Shown: positions 53,109-61,616, numbered from the stretch's first letter. The stretch is DNA of 64,000 nucleotides from CAZNSX01 sp964575845 (GCA_964575845.1 CAZNSX010000004.1:248001-312000), one strand, 5' to 3'. Numbers and translations: made by a program. The notes: generated by a model from the sequence alone, not told the origin.

Positions 53109-53713
53109 AGCCTTAGACCTCCGGACGGATAGACATTCCCGGGAGGGTTGGCTTTTCATCGCATCCAAAGACTCAAAGCCTCCGGAAGGCCATGGGGGCA
53201 TGCTGTCGGTTTTGAGGGAGCGCCGAGAGAGAGGGGATGGGGCAGGGATTCGGCTGTCTCGCGGGCGGCTCTAAGGCTAAGAGCCAAGGCCCCCTGGACA
53301 GGGAATGCTGGGGAAGTCCTCCTTGGGCTTCAGGTTCCCTATTGGCAGCAAAAGGCTAGCCCCGAACCACGGGGAAGATACAACCTTCCTCGATTCACCT
53401 CTGCCGTAATCCTTGGCTTTATGCCTCAGGTTTAGTTGTCTGCCTTGCATTGTCCAGTGTCCAGAGGTCATGTGGGTTGAACCTTCTCTTGGAATAAAGC
53501 CCCTCAAAAAACCGAACCTCAGCCGCCCTAAGAACTTTCGCCCCAAAGCTTTCCCTTTCAGCAATTCCCGAGGTGCACCGTGCTGCCAGAGGACCAAGCC
53601 TCACACCGCCTCCCCCACCAAAGCTTCAGCGGTCATTAAGGCTCTATCCTCCATCCCCCTTTGCTCATCTCTGGCCCATGCCCAGGCAATCCTAAGGTGA
53701 CCACCAATCCCCC
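53109..53713 (-). other. Gene-poor gap between 6S RNA and the 5-FCL gene
   Basis: About 600 bases without a supported gene. Short frames occur on both strands but none shows a recognisable domain or a convincing ribosome site. In many relatives the 6S RNA is followed closely by the cyclo-ligase gene, so this length is unusual. It may contain a long leader or a decayed gene; I see nothing definite. Confidence 0.4.
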
Positions 53714-53889
53714 GGAAAGCCTCGCTCCAGCTATCTAAGGCTAAAAATACAAGAGCAGATGTTAAAAACCCCCGCCGCCGCCGTGTGGCAAAGCTCCTTT
53801 TAACCCGGCTCTCACCAGATGGGTGCCCCAAGAGCTGCCTCAGGCTCCCTCCCTAAGGAGTCCAGCACACAGCGGCCCCGCTGGAGCTC
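53714..53889 (-). ncRNA. ssrS: Predicted 6S RNA
   Basis: Position and structure support a 6S RNA of about 175 nt. It lies between zapA and the 5-formyl-THF cyclo-ligase gene, the classic ssrS site. A perfect TATAAT (53900-53895) precedes a G-rich start near 53889. The ends close with GCTCCAGC (53887-53880) paired to GCTGGAGC (53731-53724). Inside, an 11-pair stem with one G-U (GCCGCTGTGTG with CACACGGCGGC), then CTCCTT with AAGGAG, then GCTCT with AGAGC form one long interrupted hairpin, with a large open region on the 3' side. This is the DNA-bubble-mimic layout that lets 6S RNA hold RNA polymerase. The exact ends are inferred. Confidence 0.65.
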
Positions 53890-53894
53890 CCCGG

Positions 53895-53900
53895 ATTATA
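53895..53900 (-). promoter_or_regulatory. -10 box of the predicted 6S RNA
   Basis: Perfect TATAAT on the minus strand, six bases before the G-rich first bases of the predicted RNA. No good -35 hexamer is visible at 16-18 bases (the area reads GGTAAAAG), so an activator or an A+T-rich upstream contact may help. Confidence 0.5.
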
Positions 53901-53992
53901 TTGTTGGGTTAAAATTCTTTTACCATCACGAACGCAGCAGGGGAAAGATTCTCTCCTTCACAACTAAATACTAGCAGAGAGGGCTGAGTCTT

Positions 53993-54277
53993 TCAAGGGG
54001 AAAACTGAATCTCCCGCTCCAGCATTCGGATAAGGCCCTCGGCCTTGCGTTTGACCTGATCCTCGCGCTCGGCCTCGTCTCGCTCGTACTGGAAGAGGTC
54101 GTTCGCAATATTCATCGCCGCCAAAATGGCCACCTTGAGGGGGTCCCCCGACTGGGAAGAAACCCTCCTCATCTGGCCATCCACGTAGGAGGCCAGCTTG
54201 TTGGCGTACTCCTCTTTGGCCTCGCTCTTGAGGGTAAGGTCTTGGCCGAAGATGTTGACCTTGATAAAAGGACTCAT
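53993..54277 (-). CDS. zapA: Cell division protein ZapA
   Basis: A 94-residue FtsZ-bundling protein. The N-terminal ZapA domain reads VNIFGQDLTLKSEAKEEYANKLASYVDGQM, followed by PLKVAILAAMNIANDLFQYE and a coiled-coil tail. It lies four bases after the ZapB-like gene and about 100 bases before the 6S RNA. The length is typical. Confidence 0.92.
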   Translation of the reverse strand: MSPFIKVNIFGQDLTLKSEAKEEYANKLASYVDGQMRRVSSQSGDPLKVAILAAMNIANDLFQYERDEAEREDQVKRKAEGLIRMLEREIQFSP

Positions 54278-54281
54278 TCTG

Positions 54282-54587
54282 CTACCCCTCAGCCCGCTGT
54301 TGGTCGGCTCTCCGCTGCCTGAGCCCCGGAATGGTATTGAGCGACCCCAGGAGCTGCTCCACTCTCAGCCGGGTGGCCTCCTGTCGGGCTCGCAGCCTCT
54401 CGTTCTCATCGCTTAAGTCCTTGAGCCGGGCATCATCGGAGGAAGTCTTCTCCATATTCTCGGCGGCCTCCGCCTCCAGCTCCCTTACCTTCTCCTCCAA
54501 GGCCTTATTGCGCTCCCTCGCCTCCCGGAGCTGCTGAAGGAGGCTGACCAGCCTCACTTCGAGAATACCCAGCCGTTCCATCACCAT
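54282..54587 (-). CDS. ZapB-like coiled-coil protein
   Basis: A 101-residue, almost wholly coiled-coil protein (RLVSLLQQLREARERNKALE, KVRELEAEAAENME, LSDENERLRARQEATRLRVEQLLGSL). Its place between pheT and zapA is where many Desulfobacterota-like genomes keep a ZapB-type division factor that bridges ZapA. Low-complexity coiled coils are hard to assign, so function rests mainly on context. Confidence 0.72.
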   Translation of the reverse strand: MVMERLGILEVRLVSLLQQLREARERNKALEEKVRELEAEAAENMEKTSSDDARLKDLSDENERLRARQEATRLRVEQLLGSLNTIPGLRQRRADQQRAEG

Positions 54588-54680
54588 GTGGAACTTCTCC
54601 TGGAGCCCGAAGCCTCGACTTGTCAGGCCAGGAAAACGATTACATTCTTAAAGCCACTTTTCACCTTTGTCAAGGCCCCA

Positions 54681-57122
54681 TCAGCGTAGACGCGCGGCCA
54701 GCTCCTCTTCGAGGCGGTGGACTACCCGCGCATGGGCCAGCCTCACCTCCTCATCGGTAAGCGTTCGGTCATCGGCCCGGTAAGCCAGGGAAAAGGCCAG
54801 GCTTCGCTTCCCCGCAGGGATGCCCCTTCCCTCATAGACGTCGAAGAGCCTCGCCTCTCGAAGGAGCTCGGGCTCAGCCCGGCGAATGGTCTCCTCCACC
54901 CGGGAGGCGGCTATCTTCCGGTCGACGATGACGGCTATGTCCCTCAGAGTCGCAGGATAGCGGGGGAGGACTCTTGCACGGGGAACCCCCTGAGAATGGG
55001 AGATCAGGCGCTCAAAGTCGAGCTCCAGAAGGAAAAAGGGCTCCCTGAGGTCGGAGGAATCCATGGCCTCTCGGCTCAGCCTCCCCAACAGTCCCATGGG
55101 CTTCCCCTCTATCAGGAGGCGAGCGGCTGATGAGGGCTCAAGGAACGGCTCGGAGGCGGGCTCAAAATCCCCCCCGGAAATCCTGAGGGCCTCCAGAAGC
55201 TGCTCCACGACACCCTTCATGAAAAAGAAGTCGAGGGGGTCCCGGTTCTCCGGCCAGGGGCCCGGCCGAGGCTCGGCGCTTGCCAGGGCCGCAAGCATCC
55301 TCACCTCCTGAGGAGGCTGGTCACGCTCTTCCCGAGAAAGATCAGGTCTAAGAACACGCTGGGAGGGTCTTGGATAGAAAACCCTTCCCAGCTCGAAAAG
55401 ACGTAGGCTTCCCCTCCGCCGGTTCTGATTGAGAAGGGCATTCTCCAGGAGGCCCGGGATGAGGCTCGTGCGCATGAGGCTCATTTCAGCACTCAGGGGG
55501 TTAGTCAGCGGGAGGGCGCGGCTCAGGGGATGGCCCGCAGGAATGCCGGCCCTCTCAATGGCCTGCTGTCCGATGAAACTAAAGTTTATTGCTTCGGTGA
55601 ACCCAAAGCCACACATGACTTCCCTGGCTTTTTTCTCCAGAACCCTCACCCTATCAGGGGGGGAAGGGGGAACGCGCCCCGATGGCAAGGTGGCCGGGAC
55701 ACGTTCGAAGCCCCAGCGGCGAGCAACTTCCTCCACAAGGTCCACTTCCCTCTCCAGGTCGGGGCGGAAGGTGGGGATGAGCACCCGGAGTTCGTTTCCC
55801 CTCCCCTCAACACCGAGCCCGAGGCGTTCGAGCTGCTCTCGCATGGCTCTTGCGGGGATACTGGCACCCAATAGCTCCCTAACCCTTTTTGGCCTGAGGG
55901 AGAGCCGCCGGGGGGCTATGGGAGCGGGATAGGCATCGGCGCGGCCAGCAGCCACGAGCCCTCCCGAAAGCTCCCTTATGAGCTCTGCCGCCCGGTCGAG
56001 AGCCTTTATCAAACCCATGGGGTCGGCGCCCCGCTCAAATCGGTAGGACGCCTCAGTGGAGAGGCCCTGGCGGTTTGAAGTGCGGCGTATGCTCAAGGGC
56101 TGAAAATAGGCGCTCTCCAAAAGGACCCTCTCGGTCCGAGGTTCCACCTCAGAGTTAGCTCCACCCATCACCCCCGCTATTGCCACGGCCCGGCGGGCAT
56201 CGGCAATGACAAGGTCCTCAGGGGTGAGCTCCCTCTCCACTCCATCGAGAGTCCGGAAGGTGCCGTCGGAGGGACGCCAACAGCGAACCACGATGCGACC
56301 TTCCTCCAGTAGCTCTTGGTCAAAGGCATGCAGCGGATGGCCCAGCTCCCACATGACGTAATTGGTGACGTCGACCACATTGTTTATCGCCCGGAGGCCC
56401 ACGCTCTTGAGGCGACTGAGGAGCCAGAGCGGAGAGGGGCCAATCCTTACGCCTGAGATAACACGAGCCGCATACCGGGGACACTTCTCCGGGTCCTCGA
56501 TGCTGACTGAGGTGAGGTCCGCCACTGGCACGCCCTCCTCCTTTACCTCAAGAGGGGGTAGCTTCAAGGGAGAGCCCACTATTGCCGCGACCTCACGGGC
56601 AATACCAACCACACTCAGGCAATCGGGCCTGTTAGGCGTAACCGAGAACTCGAAGACTAAATCCTCAAGGCCCAGGGCCTCGCTCAGAGGAGCTCCAGAC
56701 CGAACATCGGGGGGCAAGATAAAGATCCCCTCCGCTCTATCCTCGAGGGCCAGCTCTTCGCCCGAAAGAAGCATCCCACGTGAATCCTGTCCCCCGATGA
56801 CCCGAGTCACCACCTTCTGGCCGCGGGGGAGCCTCGAGCCGGGAAGGGCCACGGGCACCTTCTGCCCAGCCTCGACATTAGTTGCCCCGCACACCACGGG
56901 GTGCACCTCCTCACCCACCTTCACCCGGCAGAGGCGTAGCCTCTCCCTCCCTTCCTGAGGTGTAGCCATAAGAACCTCACCGACAAAGAGGTCCCTATAG
57001 GGGAGACCCGGGTCTTCTACAGCCTCCACCTCCAGGCCAACCATGGCAAGCTTATCGGCGAGGGCCTCAGGGCTCAGGTCAAAGTCCACGTAATCCCTGA
57101 GCCACCTCAGACTAACTTTCAT
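54681..57122 (-). CDS. pheT: Phenylalanyl-tRNA synthetase beta subunit
   Basis: An 813-residue partner of PheS. Domains in order: the N-terminal tRNA-binding OB fold (VGEVLMATPQEGRERLRLCRV near residue 47), B3/B4 editing core (RAINNVVDVTNYVMWELGHPLHAFD near 252), B5 DNA-binding-like domain, catalytic-like core with RREDL-equivalent residues, and a C-terminal anticodon-binding ferredoxin fold (LPRYPATLRDIAVIVD near 720). It starts two bases after the pheS stop codon. Confidence 0.96.
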   Translation of the reverse strand: MKVSLRWLRDYVDFDLSPEALADKLAMVGLEVEAVEDPGLPYRDLFVGEVLMATPQEGRERLRLCRVKVGEEVHPVVCGATNVEAGQKVPVALPGSRLPRGQKVVTRVIGGQDSRGMLLSGEELALEDRAEGIFILPPDVRSGAPLSEALGLEDLVFEFSVTPNRPDCLSVVGIAREVAAIVGSPLKLPPLEVKEEGVPVADLTSVSIEDPEKCPRYAARVISGVRIGPSPLWLLSRLKSVGLRAINNVVDVTNYVMWELGHPLHAFDQELLEEGRIVVRCWRPSDGTFRTLDGVERELTPEDLVIADARRAVAIAGVMGGANSEVEPRTERVLLESAYFQPLSIRRTSNRQGLSTEASYRFERGADPMGLIKALDRAAELIRELSGGLVAAGRADAYPAPIAPRRLSLRPKRVRELLGASIPARAMREQLERLGLGVEGRGNELRVLIPTFRPDLEREVDLVEEVARRWGFERVPATLPSGRVPPSPPDRVRVLEKKAREVMCGFGFTEAINFSFIGQQAIERAGIPAGHPLSRALPLTNPLSAEMSLMRTSLIPGLLENALLNQNRRRGSLRLFELGRVFYPRPSQRVLRPDLSREERDQPPQEVRMLAALASAEPRPGPWPENRDPLDFFFMKGVVEQLLEALRISGGDFEPASEPFLEPSSAARLLIEGKPMGLLGRLSREAMDSSDLREPFFLLELDFERLISHSQGVPRARVLPRYPATLRDIAVIVDRKIAASRVEETIRRAEPELLREARLFDVYEGRGIPAGKRSLAFSLAYRADDRTLTDEEVRLAHARVVHRLEEELAARLR

Positions 57123-57124
57123 GT

Positions 57125-58141
57125 TTAGAACTGCTCCAGAAAAGCCAAGTCATTCTCGAAAAAGAGTCTTATGTCTTCCACCCCGTAGCGCAGCATGGCT
57201 ATGCGCTCTATCCCCAGCCCGAAGGCAAAACCAGAGTAACGTTCGGCATCATAGCCCACGAAACGAAACACCTCGGGGTCCACCATGCCCGATCCCAATA
57301 TCTCCAGCCACCCACTCCCTCCACACAGGCGGCAGCCCGAACCCGCGCACATGACGCAGCCTATGTCCACCTCGGCGCTGGGCTCGGTGAAGGGAAAGAA
57401 GCTCGGGCGGAAGCGCGTGGGCACCCCCTCGCCAAAGAGATGGCGGACGAAGAGCTCGAGGGTGCCCTTGAGGTCGCCGAAGGTCACCCCTTCATCCACC
57501 AAAAGCCCCTCCACCTGGTGGAACATGGGCGAGTGGGAGATATCGGCGTCGCGGCGGTAAACCTTGCCCGGAGCTATGATCTTCACGGGCGGCGGCTGCC
57601 GCTCCATGACCCGGACCTGAACGGGAGAGGTGTGGGTCCTCAGAACCACGTCCTCGCCCAAGTAAAAGGTATCCTGCATGTCCCTCGCAGGGTGGTCCTT
57701 GGGGATGTTAAGGGCTTCAAAATTGTAATAATCGAGCTCTACCTCGGGCCCTTCCTCCACGAAATAGCCAAGCCCCGTGAAGATGTCGATGACCTCGGAG
57801 AGAGTTTGGGTCAGCGGATGGAGGTGGCCCCGGTGAGGAGCCCTTCCGGGAAGGGTGACGTCGAGTGGAGGAGCCCTCTTGGCCGAAGCCCCCAGACTCT
57901 GGACGGCCGCCGCCAGGGCGGCTTCCAGGGAGGCTTTAGCCTCGTTGGCTGCTTTGCCTACATCCGTCCTTTGCCCTTGGGGAAGCCCGCCCAGGGAGCG
58001 GAGAATCTCCACCAGACGGCTCCTTCTGCCCATATAGTGAACCCTGAGGCTATTGAGCTCCCTAAGGCTTCCGGCCCGTTCAATGGCCTCCCTGGCTTTG
58101 GCCTCAAGCTGCTTCAGCTCTTCTGTCAAGGCATTCCTCAC
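57125..58141 (-). CDS. pheS: Phenylalanyl-tRNA synthetase alpha subunit
   Basis: Catalytic subunit of 338 residues: N-terminal coiled coil, then the class II core with HPLTQTLSEVIDIFTGLGYFVEEGPEVE near residue 107. Motif 2 reads PVQVRVMERQPPPVKIIAPGKVYRRD, then FHQVEGLLVDEGVTFGDLKG and motif 3 GFAFGLGIERIAML near 305. CVMCAGSGCRLCGGSGWLE near 265 holds the Cys set common in bacterial PheS. A hairpin resembling an attenuator lies just upstream. Confidence 0.96.
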   Translation of the reverse strand: MRNALTEELKQLEAKAREAIERAGSLRELNSLRVHYMGRRSRLVEILRSLGGLPQGQRTDVGKAANEAKASLEAALAAAVQSLGASAKRAPPLDVTLPGRAPHRGHLHPLTQTLSEVIDIFTGLGYFVEEGPEVELDYYNFEALNIPKDHPARDMQDTFYLGEDVVLRTHTSPVQVRVMERQPPPVKIIAPGKVYRRDADISHSPMFHQVEGLLVDEGVTFGDLKGTLELFVRHLFGEGVPTRFRPSFFPFTEPSAEVDIGCVMCAGSGCRLCGGSGWLEILGSGMVDPEVFRFVGYDAERYSGFAFGLGIERIAMLRYGVEDIRLFFENDLAFLEQF

Positions 58142-58157
58142 GGAGACGACCTACCAT

Positions 58158-58200
58158 AGAAAAGAGCTCATGGCCCCTTGTGGGTCGCGCCATGAGCTCT
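58158..58200 (-). terminator. Terminator/attenuator hairpin between rplT and pheS
   Basis: A perfect 12-pair stem (AGAGCTCATGGC at 58163-58174, GCCATGAGCTCT at 58189-58200) with a 14-base loop. On the minus strand it is followed by TTTCTATGG. It lies in the 114-base gap after rplT and 17 bases before the pheS start. It could end the infC-rpmI-rplT message or set how much reads into pheST. No leader peptide with Phe codons or T-box was seen. Confidence 0.7.
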
Positions 58201-58255
58201 CCCTTAAACAGCAGGAACGAGAGACAGCGGGTCTTGAGGCTAAAACCCCATCCTC

Positions 58256-58609
58256 TTAACTCTGAGCCCTGGCCAGCTCCACGAGCTTCTCGAAGGCTCC
58301 GGGGTCCCTGACGGCAAGGTCGGCCAGCATCTTGCGGTTAAGGCTTACCCTCGCTCTCGAGAGGCCTGCCATGAAGTGACTGTAAGAGAGGCCACCCTGA
58401 CGGGATGCGGCGTTGATGCGGGCAATCCAGAGCCTCCTGAAATCCCGCTTCCTCGCCCGGCGGTCCCGATAGGCAAAGACAAGGGCCCGCTCCACGGTCT
58501 CCCGGGCAGTCTTGTATAAGCGCCCCCGGCCTCCCACATATCCTTTTGCCTGCTTGAGGACCCTCTTGTGTCTCCGCCTTGTAGAGACTCGGTTTCGTGC
58601 CCTGGGCAT
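58256..58609 (-). CDS. rplT: Ribosomal protein bL20
   Basis: A 117-residue 50S protein needed for early assembly. The start PRARNRVSTRRRHKRVLKQAKGYVGGR and the C-terminal FMAGLSRARVSLNRKMLADLAVRDPGAFEKLVE are diagnostic. L20 represses its own operon in studied bacteria; the leader target is not clear here. It lies 33 bases after rpmI. Confidence 0.97.
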   Translation of the reverse strand: MPRARNRVSTRRRHKRVLKQAKGYVGGRGRLYKTARETVERALVFAYRDRRARKRDFRRLWIARINAASRQGGLSYSHFMAGLSRARVSLNRKMLADLAVRDPGAFEKLVELARAQS

Positions 58610-58642
58610 AATGCTCTCCCTGCTCGAGGCTCCCCCGTTCCC

Positions 58643-58840
58643 TCAGCCGTAGGGCAGCATCCGTTTTATACGGCCGGAATCCGCCGCGTCAACCTGCCCC
58701 GGATGGCGGAGCCTCCGCTTTTGCTTGGTAGTCTTCTTCGTAAGGATATGGCGATGGTAGCCGTGGCTACGCTTGACCTTGCCGCTTGCGGTGAAAGCGA
58801 AGCGCTTGGCCGCCCCCTTATTGGTCTTGAGCTTGGGCAT
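58643..58840 (-). CDS. rpmI: Ribosomal protein bL35
   Basis: A 65-residue basic 50S protein: MPKLKTNKGAAKRF, KVKRSHGYHRHILTKKTTKQKR, RIKRMLPY. The true start is the ATG at 58840. It overlaps the 3' end of infC by 23 bases, which is tighter than usual and suggests translational coupling. Confidence 0.96.
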   Translation of the reverse strand: MPKLKTNKGAAKRFAFTASGKVKRSHGYHRHILTKKTTKQKRRLRHPGQVDAADSGRIKRMLPYG

Positions 58841-59366
58841 CTTTACCCCCTGAGGAGGCCCTTGCGGTAGGAGTGAGAACCATTGACATGATGCGGCCCT
58901 CAAGCCGGGGAGCCTGCTCCACCTGGGCTATGTCGCACATATCCTGGGTGACCCTGTCCAGCATCTTGCGCCCCAGCTCAGTGTGGGTCATCTCCCGTCC
59001 CCTAAATATGACAGTAATTTTGGCCTTATTTCCCTCGGTGAGAAAACGCCGAGCGTGGCGCAGCTTAAAATCGTAGTCGTGCTTCTCAGTTTTTATCCTG
59101 AACTTGACCTCCTTCACCTGCACCGTCCGCTGTCGTCGTTTCGTCTCCTGAACCTTCTTGCTTTGCCGGTACTTGTATTTACCATAGTCCATTATCTTGC
59201 AAACAGGAGGGTTCTCGGTGGGGGCAACTTCCACGAGGTCCAGCTCGCGCTCTTCCGCCGCCGCCAAGGCATCGGCAATAAGCATTATGCCCAGCTGTTC
59301 CCCCGAATCATCAACGACCCGCACCTGGGGGCCGCGGATGCGATCGTTGACGCGAAGGCTCTTCAC
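58818..59366 (-). CDS. infC: Translation initiation factor IF-3
   Basis: A 182-residue factor that guards the ribosomal P site during initiation. N-domain LRVNDRIRGPQVRVVDDSGEQLG, linker KYKYRQSKKVQETKRRQR, C-domain VKEVKFRIKTEKHDYDFKLRHARRFL and a short extra C-terminal tail. The start is GTG 59366 behind an exact AGGAGGTGA, not the AUU of the enteric gene, so the classic IF-3 start-codon feedback is less evident. It overlaps the thrS stop. Confidence 0.96.
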   Translation of the reverse strand: MKSLRVNDRIRGPQVRVVDDSGEQLGIMLIADALAAAEERELDLVEVAPTENPPVCKIMDYGKYKYRQSKKVQETKRRQRTVQVKEVKFRIKTEKHDYDFKLRHARRFLTEGNKAKITVIFRGREMTHTELGRKMLDRVTQDMCDIAQVEQAPRLEGRIMSMVLTPTARASSGGKDAQAQDQ

Positions 59367-61375
59367 TCTGAGCTATCACCTCCTGTAAGACCCTGAGCGG
59401 AGGACCCTTTACGGGGAGGAGGCACGAGTGCCCGACTTTCGGTCTCTCCCCGCAGTCGGGCGATGAGCTCATCCAGACCGATGGGGCCAAGGTCGCCGCG
59501 GCCTCTCTCCCTAAGAGCCACAGTGCCCTCTCGCTCCTCCCGGGAGCCCACAATGAGCATGTAGGGAACTTTCTCCAGTTGGGCCTCCCGCACCTTATAG
59601 CTTATCTTCTCCTGTCGCAGGTCCGCTTCAGCGCGCAGGCACATCTCCTTCAGCCGCCCCACGACCCGGCGGCAGTAATCGGCCTGCGAATCCGTGATGT
59701 TCATGACCCTCACCTGCACGGGAGCGAGCCAGAGGGGGAAATCACCCCCATAGTGCTCGATGAGACCTCCCACGAATCGCTCTATGGAGCCCAGGACCGC
59801 CCGGTGGACCATGACCACGTGGTGGCGGCCGCCGTCGGGACCCATGTAGGTCAGGTCGAAGCGCCGGGGGAGGTTAAAATCGAACTGGATAGTCGTACCC
59901 TGCCAGCCCCTGCCCAGGGCGTCCATCATCTTTATGTCGATCTTGGGGCCATAAAATACGGCCTCCCCTTCCTCCCGCCTATACTGCAGGCCCCGGGCCT
60001 TTAGGGCCCTGCTGAGTGCCTTCTCCGCCGCTTCCCACTCCTGGGGCTCCCCGGCATACTTTTCTGGATGGGCCGGGTCCCAGGCACTCAAGACCACCTC
60101 AAACGTCTCATAGCCAAAGGTCTTGAGCATGTAGAGGGCGAGGTCGATGACGCCCAGAATCTCCTCCTCCGTCTGCTCAGGCGTGCAGAAGATGTGAGCG
60201 TCATCTTGGGTGAAGCCCCTCACCCGGAGCATGCCGTGCAGAACCCCTGAACGCTCATAGCGATAGACGGTTCCAAGCTCGGCATACCTGATGGGAAGCT
60301 CCCGGTAGCTTCGGACCCTCTCCTTATAGATGAGAATATGGCCAGGGCAGTTCATGGGTTTAAGCACATACTCCTGCCCCTCCACCTCCAGAGTATACAT
60401 GTTCTCGCGGTAGAAATCATAATGGCCCGATGTGCGGAAGAGCTCGTCGGGGGCGATATGGGGGATGCTCACGAGCTCATAACCCCGCCTCACGTGCTCA
60501 TCCTCCCAGAAGCGCTCTATCGCCTTCTTGAGGATGGTCCCCTTGGGAAGCCAGGTCACAAGACCCGCACCACTCAGCTCATTCATTTGGAAGATCCCAA
60601 GCCGCTTTCCAAGGAGGCGGTGGTCCCGGCGCCTCGCTTCTTCTCTGCGGTCGAGGCACTCCTCCAGGAGTTGCGCCCGTGGGAATGAGATGCCGTAGAT
60701 GCGCTGGAGCATGGGGTTGTGTTCATCCCCCCGCCAATAGGCCCCGGCCACCTGGAGGAGCTTGAAAGCTTTAATGAGACCGGTCCTGGGAAGATGGGGT
60801 CCCCGGCAGAGGTCAACCCAGTCGCCCTGGCGGTAGACGCTTATCGTCTGTCCGGGCGGGAGATCCTCTATGAGTTCCACTTTATATGGCTCCCCCCTCC
60901 TCTCGAAAAGGGTCTTCGCCTCTTCACGGCTGAGCTCCTCCCGCACGAGAGGCAGGTCCCTCCTGATTATCTCCACCATTCGCGCCTCTATTCTCTCGAG
61001 GTCCTCAGGCGTGAAAGCGCGCTCGTAGTCAAAGTCATAATAAAAGCCCTCAGCTATGGGAGGACCAATGGTGAGCTTGGCCCCGGGGAAGAGTTCCTGC
61101 ACAGCTTCCGCCATCACGTGGGCCGACGTGTGCCAGAAGATCTCCTCGCCTTCCTCGGAGTCGAAGGTGACGAAGGAATAATCGCCATCCTCGGGAAGAG
61201 GGTGCGTCAGGTCTACCAACTCACCATGAACCCTGAGGGCCAGAGCTTCCTGGGGAAAGTCGGCCCTTTCCCTGACGCTCGCGGCGGGTACGGGAGCCTT
61301 GCCTATGGCGCGCTCCCCTGCACCGGCATTAGCCAGACCTTCTCCTCCCCCGGTGCAATCGACTGAGCAAGTCAT
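59363..61375 (-). CDS. thrS: Threonyl-tRNA synthetase
   Basis: A 670-residue class II enzyme. The second half of the TGS domain (ALRVHGELVDLTHPLPEDGDY) is present, then the editing domain with HTSAHVMAEAV (HxxxH near residue 80) and YYDFDY, and SAD residues LCRGPHLP near 200. The catalytic core has MNCPGHILIYK near 340, YRYERSGVLHGMLRVRGFTQDDAHIF near 370 and HRAVLGSIERF near 510, followed by the anticodon domain. The usual first strand of TGS is replaced by a nonconserved Gly/Ala-rich stretch. A tRNA gene ends 50 bases upstream, so the frame cannot be longer. Confidence 0.95.
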   Translation of the reverse strand: MTCSVDCTGGGEGLANAGAGERAIGKAPVPAASVRERADFPQEALALRVHGELVDLTHPLPEDGDYSFVTFDSEEGEEIFWHTSAHVMAEAVQELFPGAKLTIGPPIAEGFYYDFDYERAFTPEDLERIEARMVEIIRRDLPLVREELSREEAKTLFERRGEPYKVELIEDLPPGQTISVYRQGDWVDLCRGPHLPRTGLIKAFKLLQVAGAYWRGDEHNPMLQRIYGISFPRAQLLEECLDRREEARRRDHRLLGKRLGIFQMNELSGAGLVTWLPKGTILKKAIERFWEDEHVRRGYELVSIPHIAPDELFRTSGHYDFYRENMYTLEVEGQEYVLKPMNCPGHILIYKERVRSYRELPIRYAELGTVYRYERSGVLHGMLRVRGFTQDDAHIFCTPEQTEEEILGVIDLALYMLKTFGYETFEVVLSAWDPAHPEKYAGEPQEWEAAEKALSRALKARGLQYRREEGEAVFYGPKIDIKMMDALGRGWQGTTIQFDFNLPRRFDLTYMGPDGGRHHVVMVHRAVLGSIERFVGGLIEHYGGDFPLWLAPVQVRVMNITDSQADYCRRVVGRLKEMCLRAEADLRQEKISYKVREAQLEKVPYMLIVGSREEREGTVALRERGRGDLGPIGLDELIARLRGETESRALVPPPRKGSSAQGLTGGDSSE

Positions 61376-61392
61376 TCCACCTCAATAGAGAG

Positions 61393-61414
61393 CCCTCCCC
61401 TCCTGAGGGGAGGG
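61393..61414 (-). promoter_or_regulatory. GC hairpin between tRNA-Val and thrS
   Basis: CCCTCCCCTC and GAGGGGAGGG form a near-continuous inverted repeat immediately after the tRNA 3' end, with no good T-run following on the minus strand. It could aid tRNA 3' processing or reduce read-through into thrS. Confidence 0.35.
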
Positions 61415-61425
61415 GGGTTATTCCC

Positions 61426-61500
61426 TGGTAGGCACGGGCGGTTTCGAACCGCCGACCTCTTGCGCGTCAAGCAAGCGCTCTCCCCCTGAGCTACGTGCCT
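61426..61500 (-). tRNA. tRNA-Val(GAC)
   Basis: A complete 75-nt cloverleaf with encoded CCA. Seven-pair acceptor AGGCACG/CGTGCCT, D stem GCTC/GAGC, anticodon stem CTTGC/GCAAG with loop TTGACGC giving anticodon GAC, five-base variable loop AGGTC, T stem GGCGG/CCGCC with loop TTCGAAA. It lies 50 bases ahead of thrS on the same strand and behind a good promoter, so the synthetase operon may be transcribed through it. Confidence 0.95.
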
Positions 61501-61580
61501 ACCCTCTTGAAGGCGCCGTGAGGAAACTGAAGCCCCCTCGCGAGAAAATTATGGGCTTCTGCCCGCCCATTGTATAAAAA

Positions 61581-61609
61581 ATATTAGATTTGCGCCCAAG
61601 TGCTGTCAA
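61581..61609 (-). promoter_or_regulatory. Predicted promoter of tRNA-Val (and perhaps thrS operon)
   Basis: On the minus strand a perfect TTGACA (61609-61604), a 17-base spacer, and TAATAT (61586-61581). It starts only eight bases after the clpX stop codon and points at the tRNA gene 74 bases away. Confidence 0.65.
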
Positions 61610-61616
61610 GGGAAAA

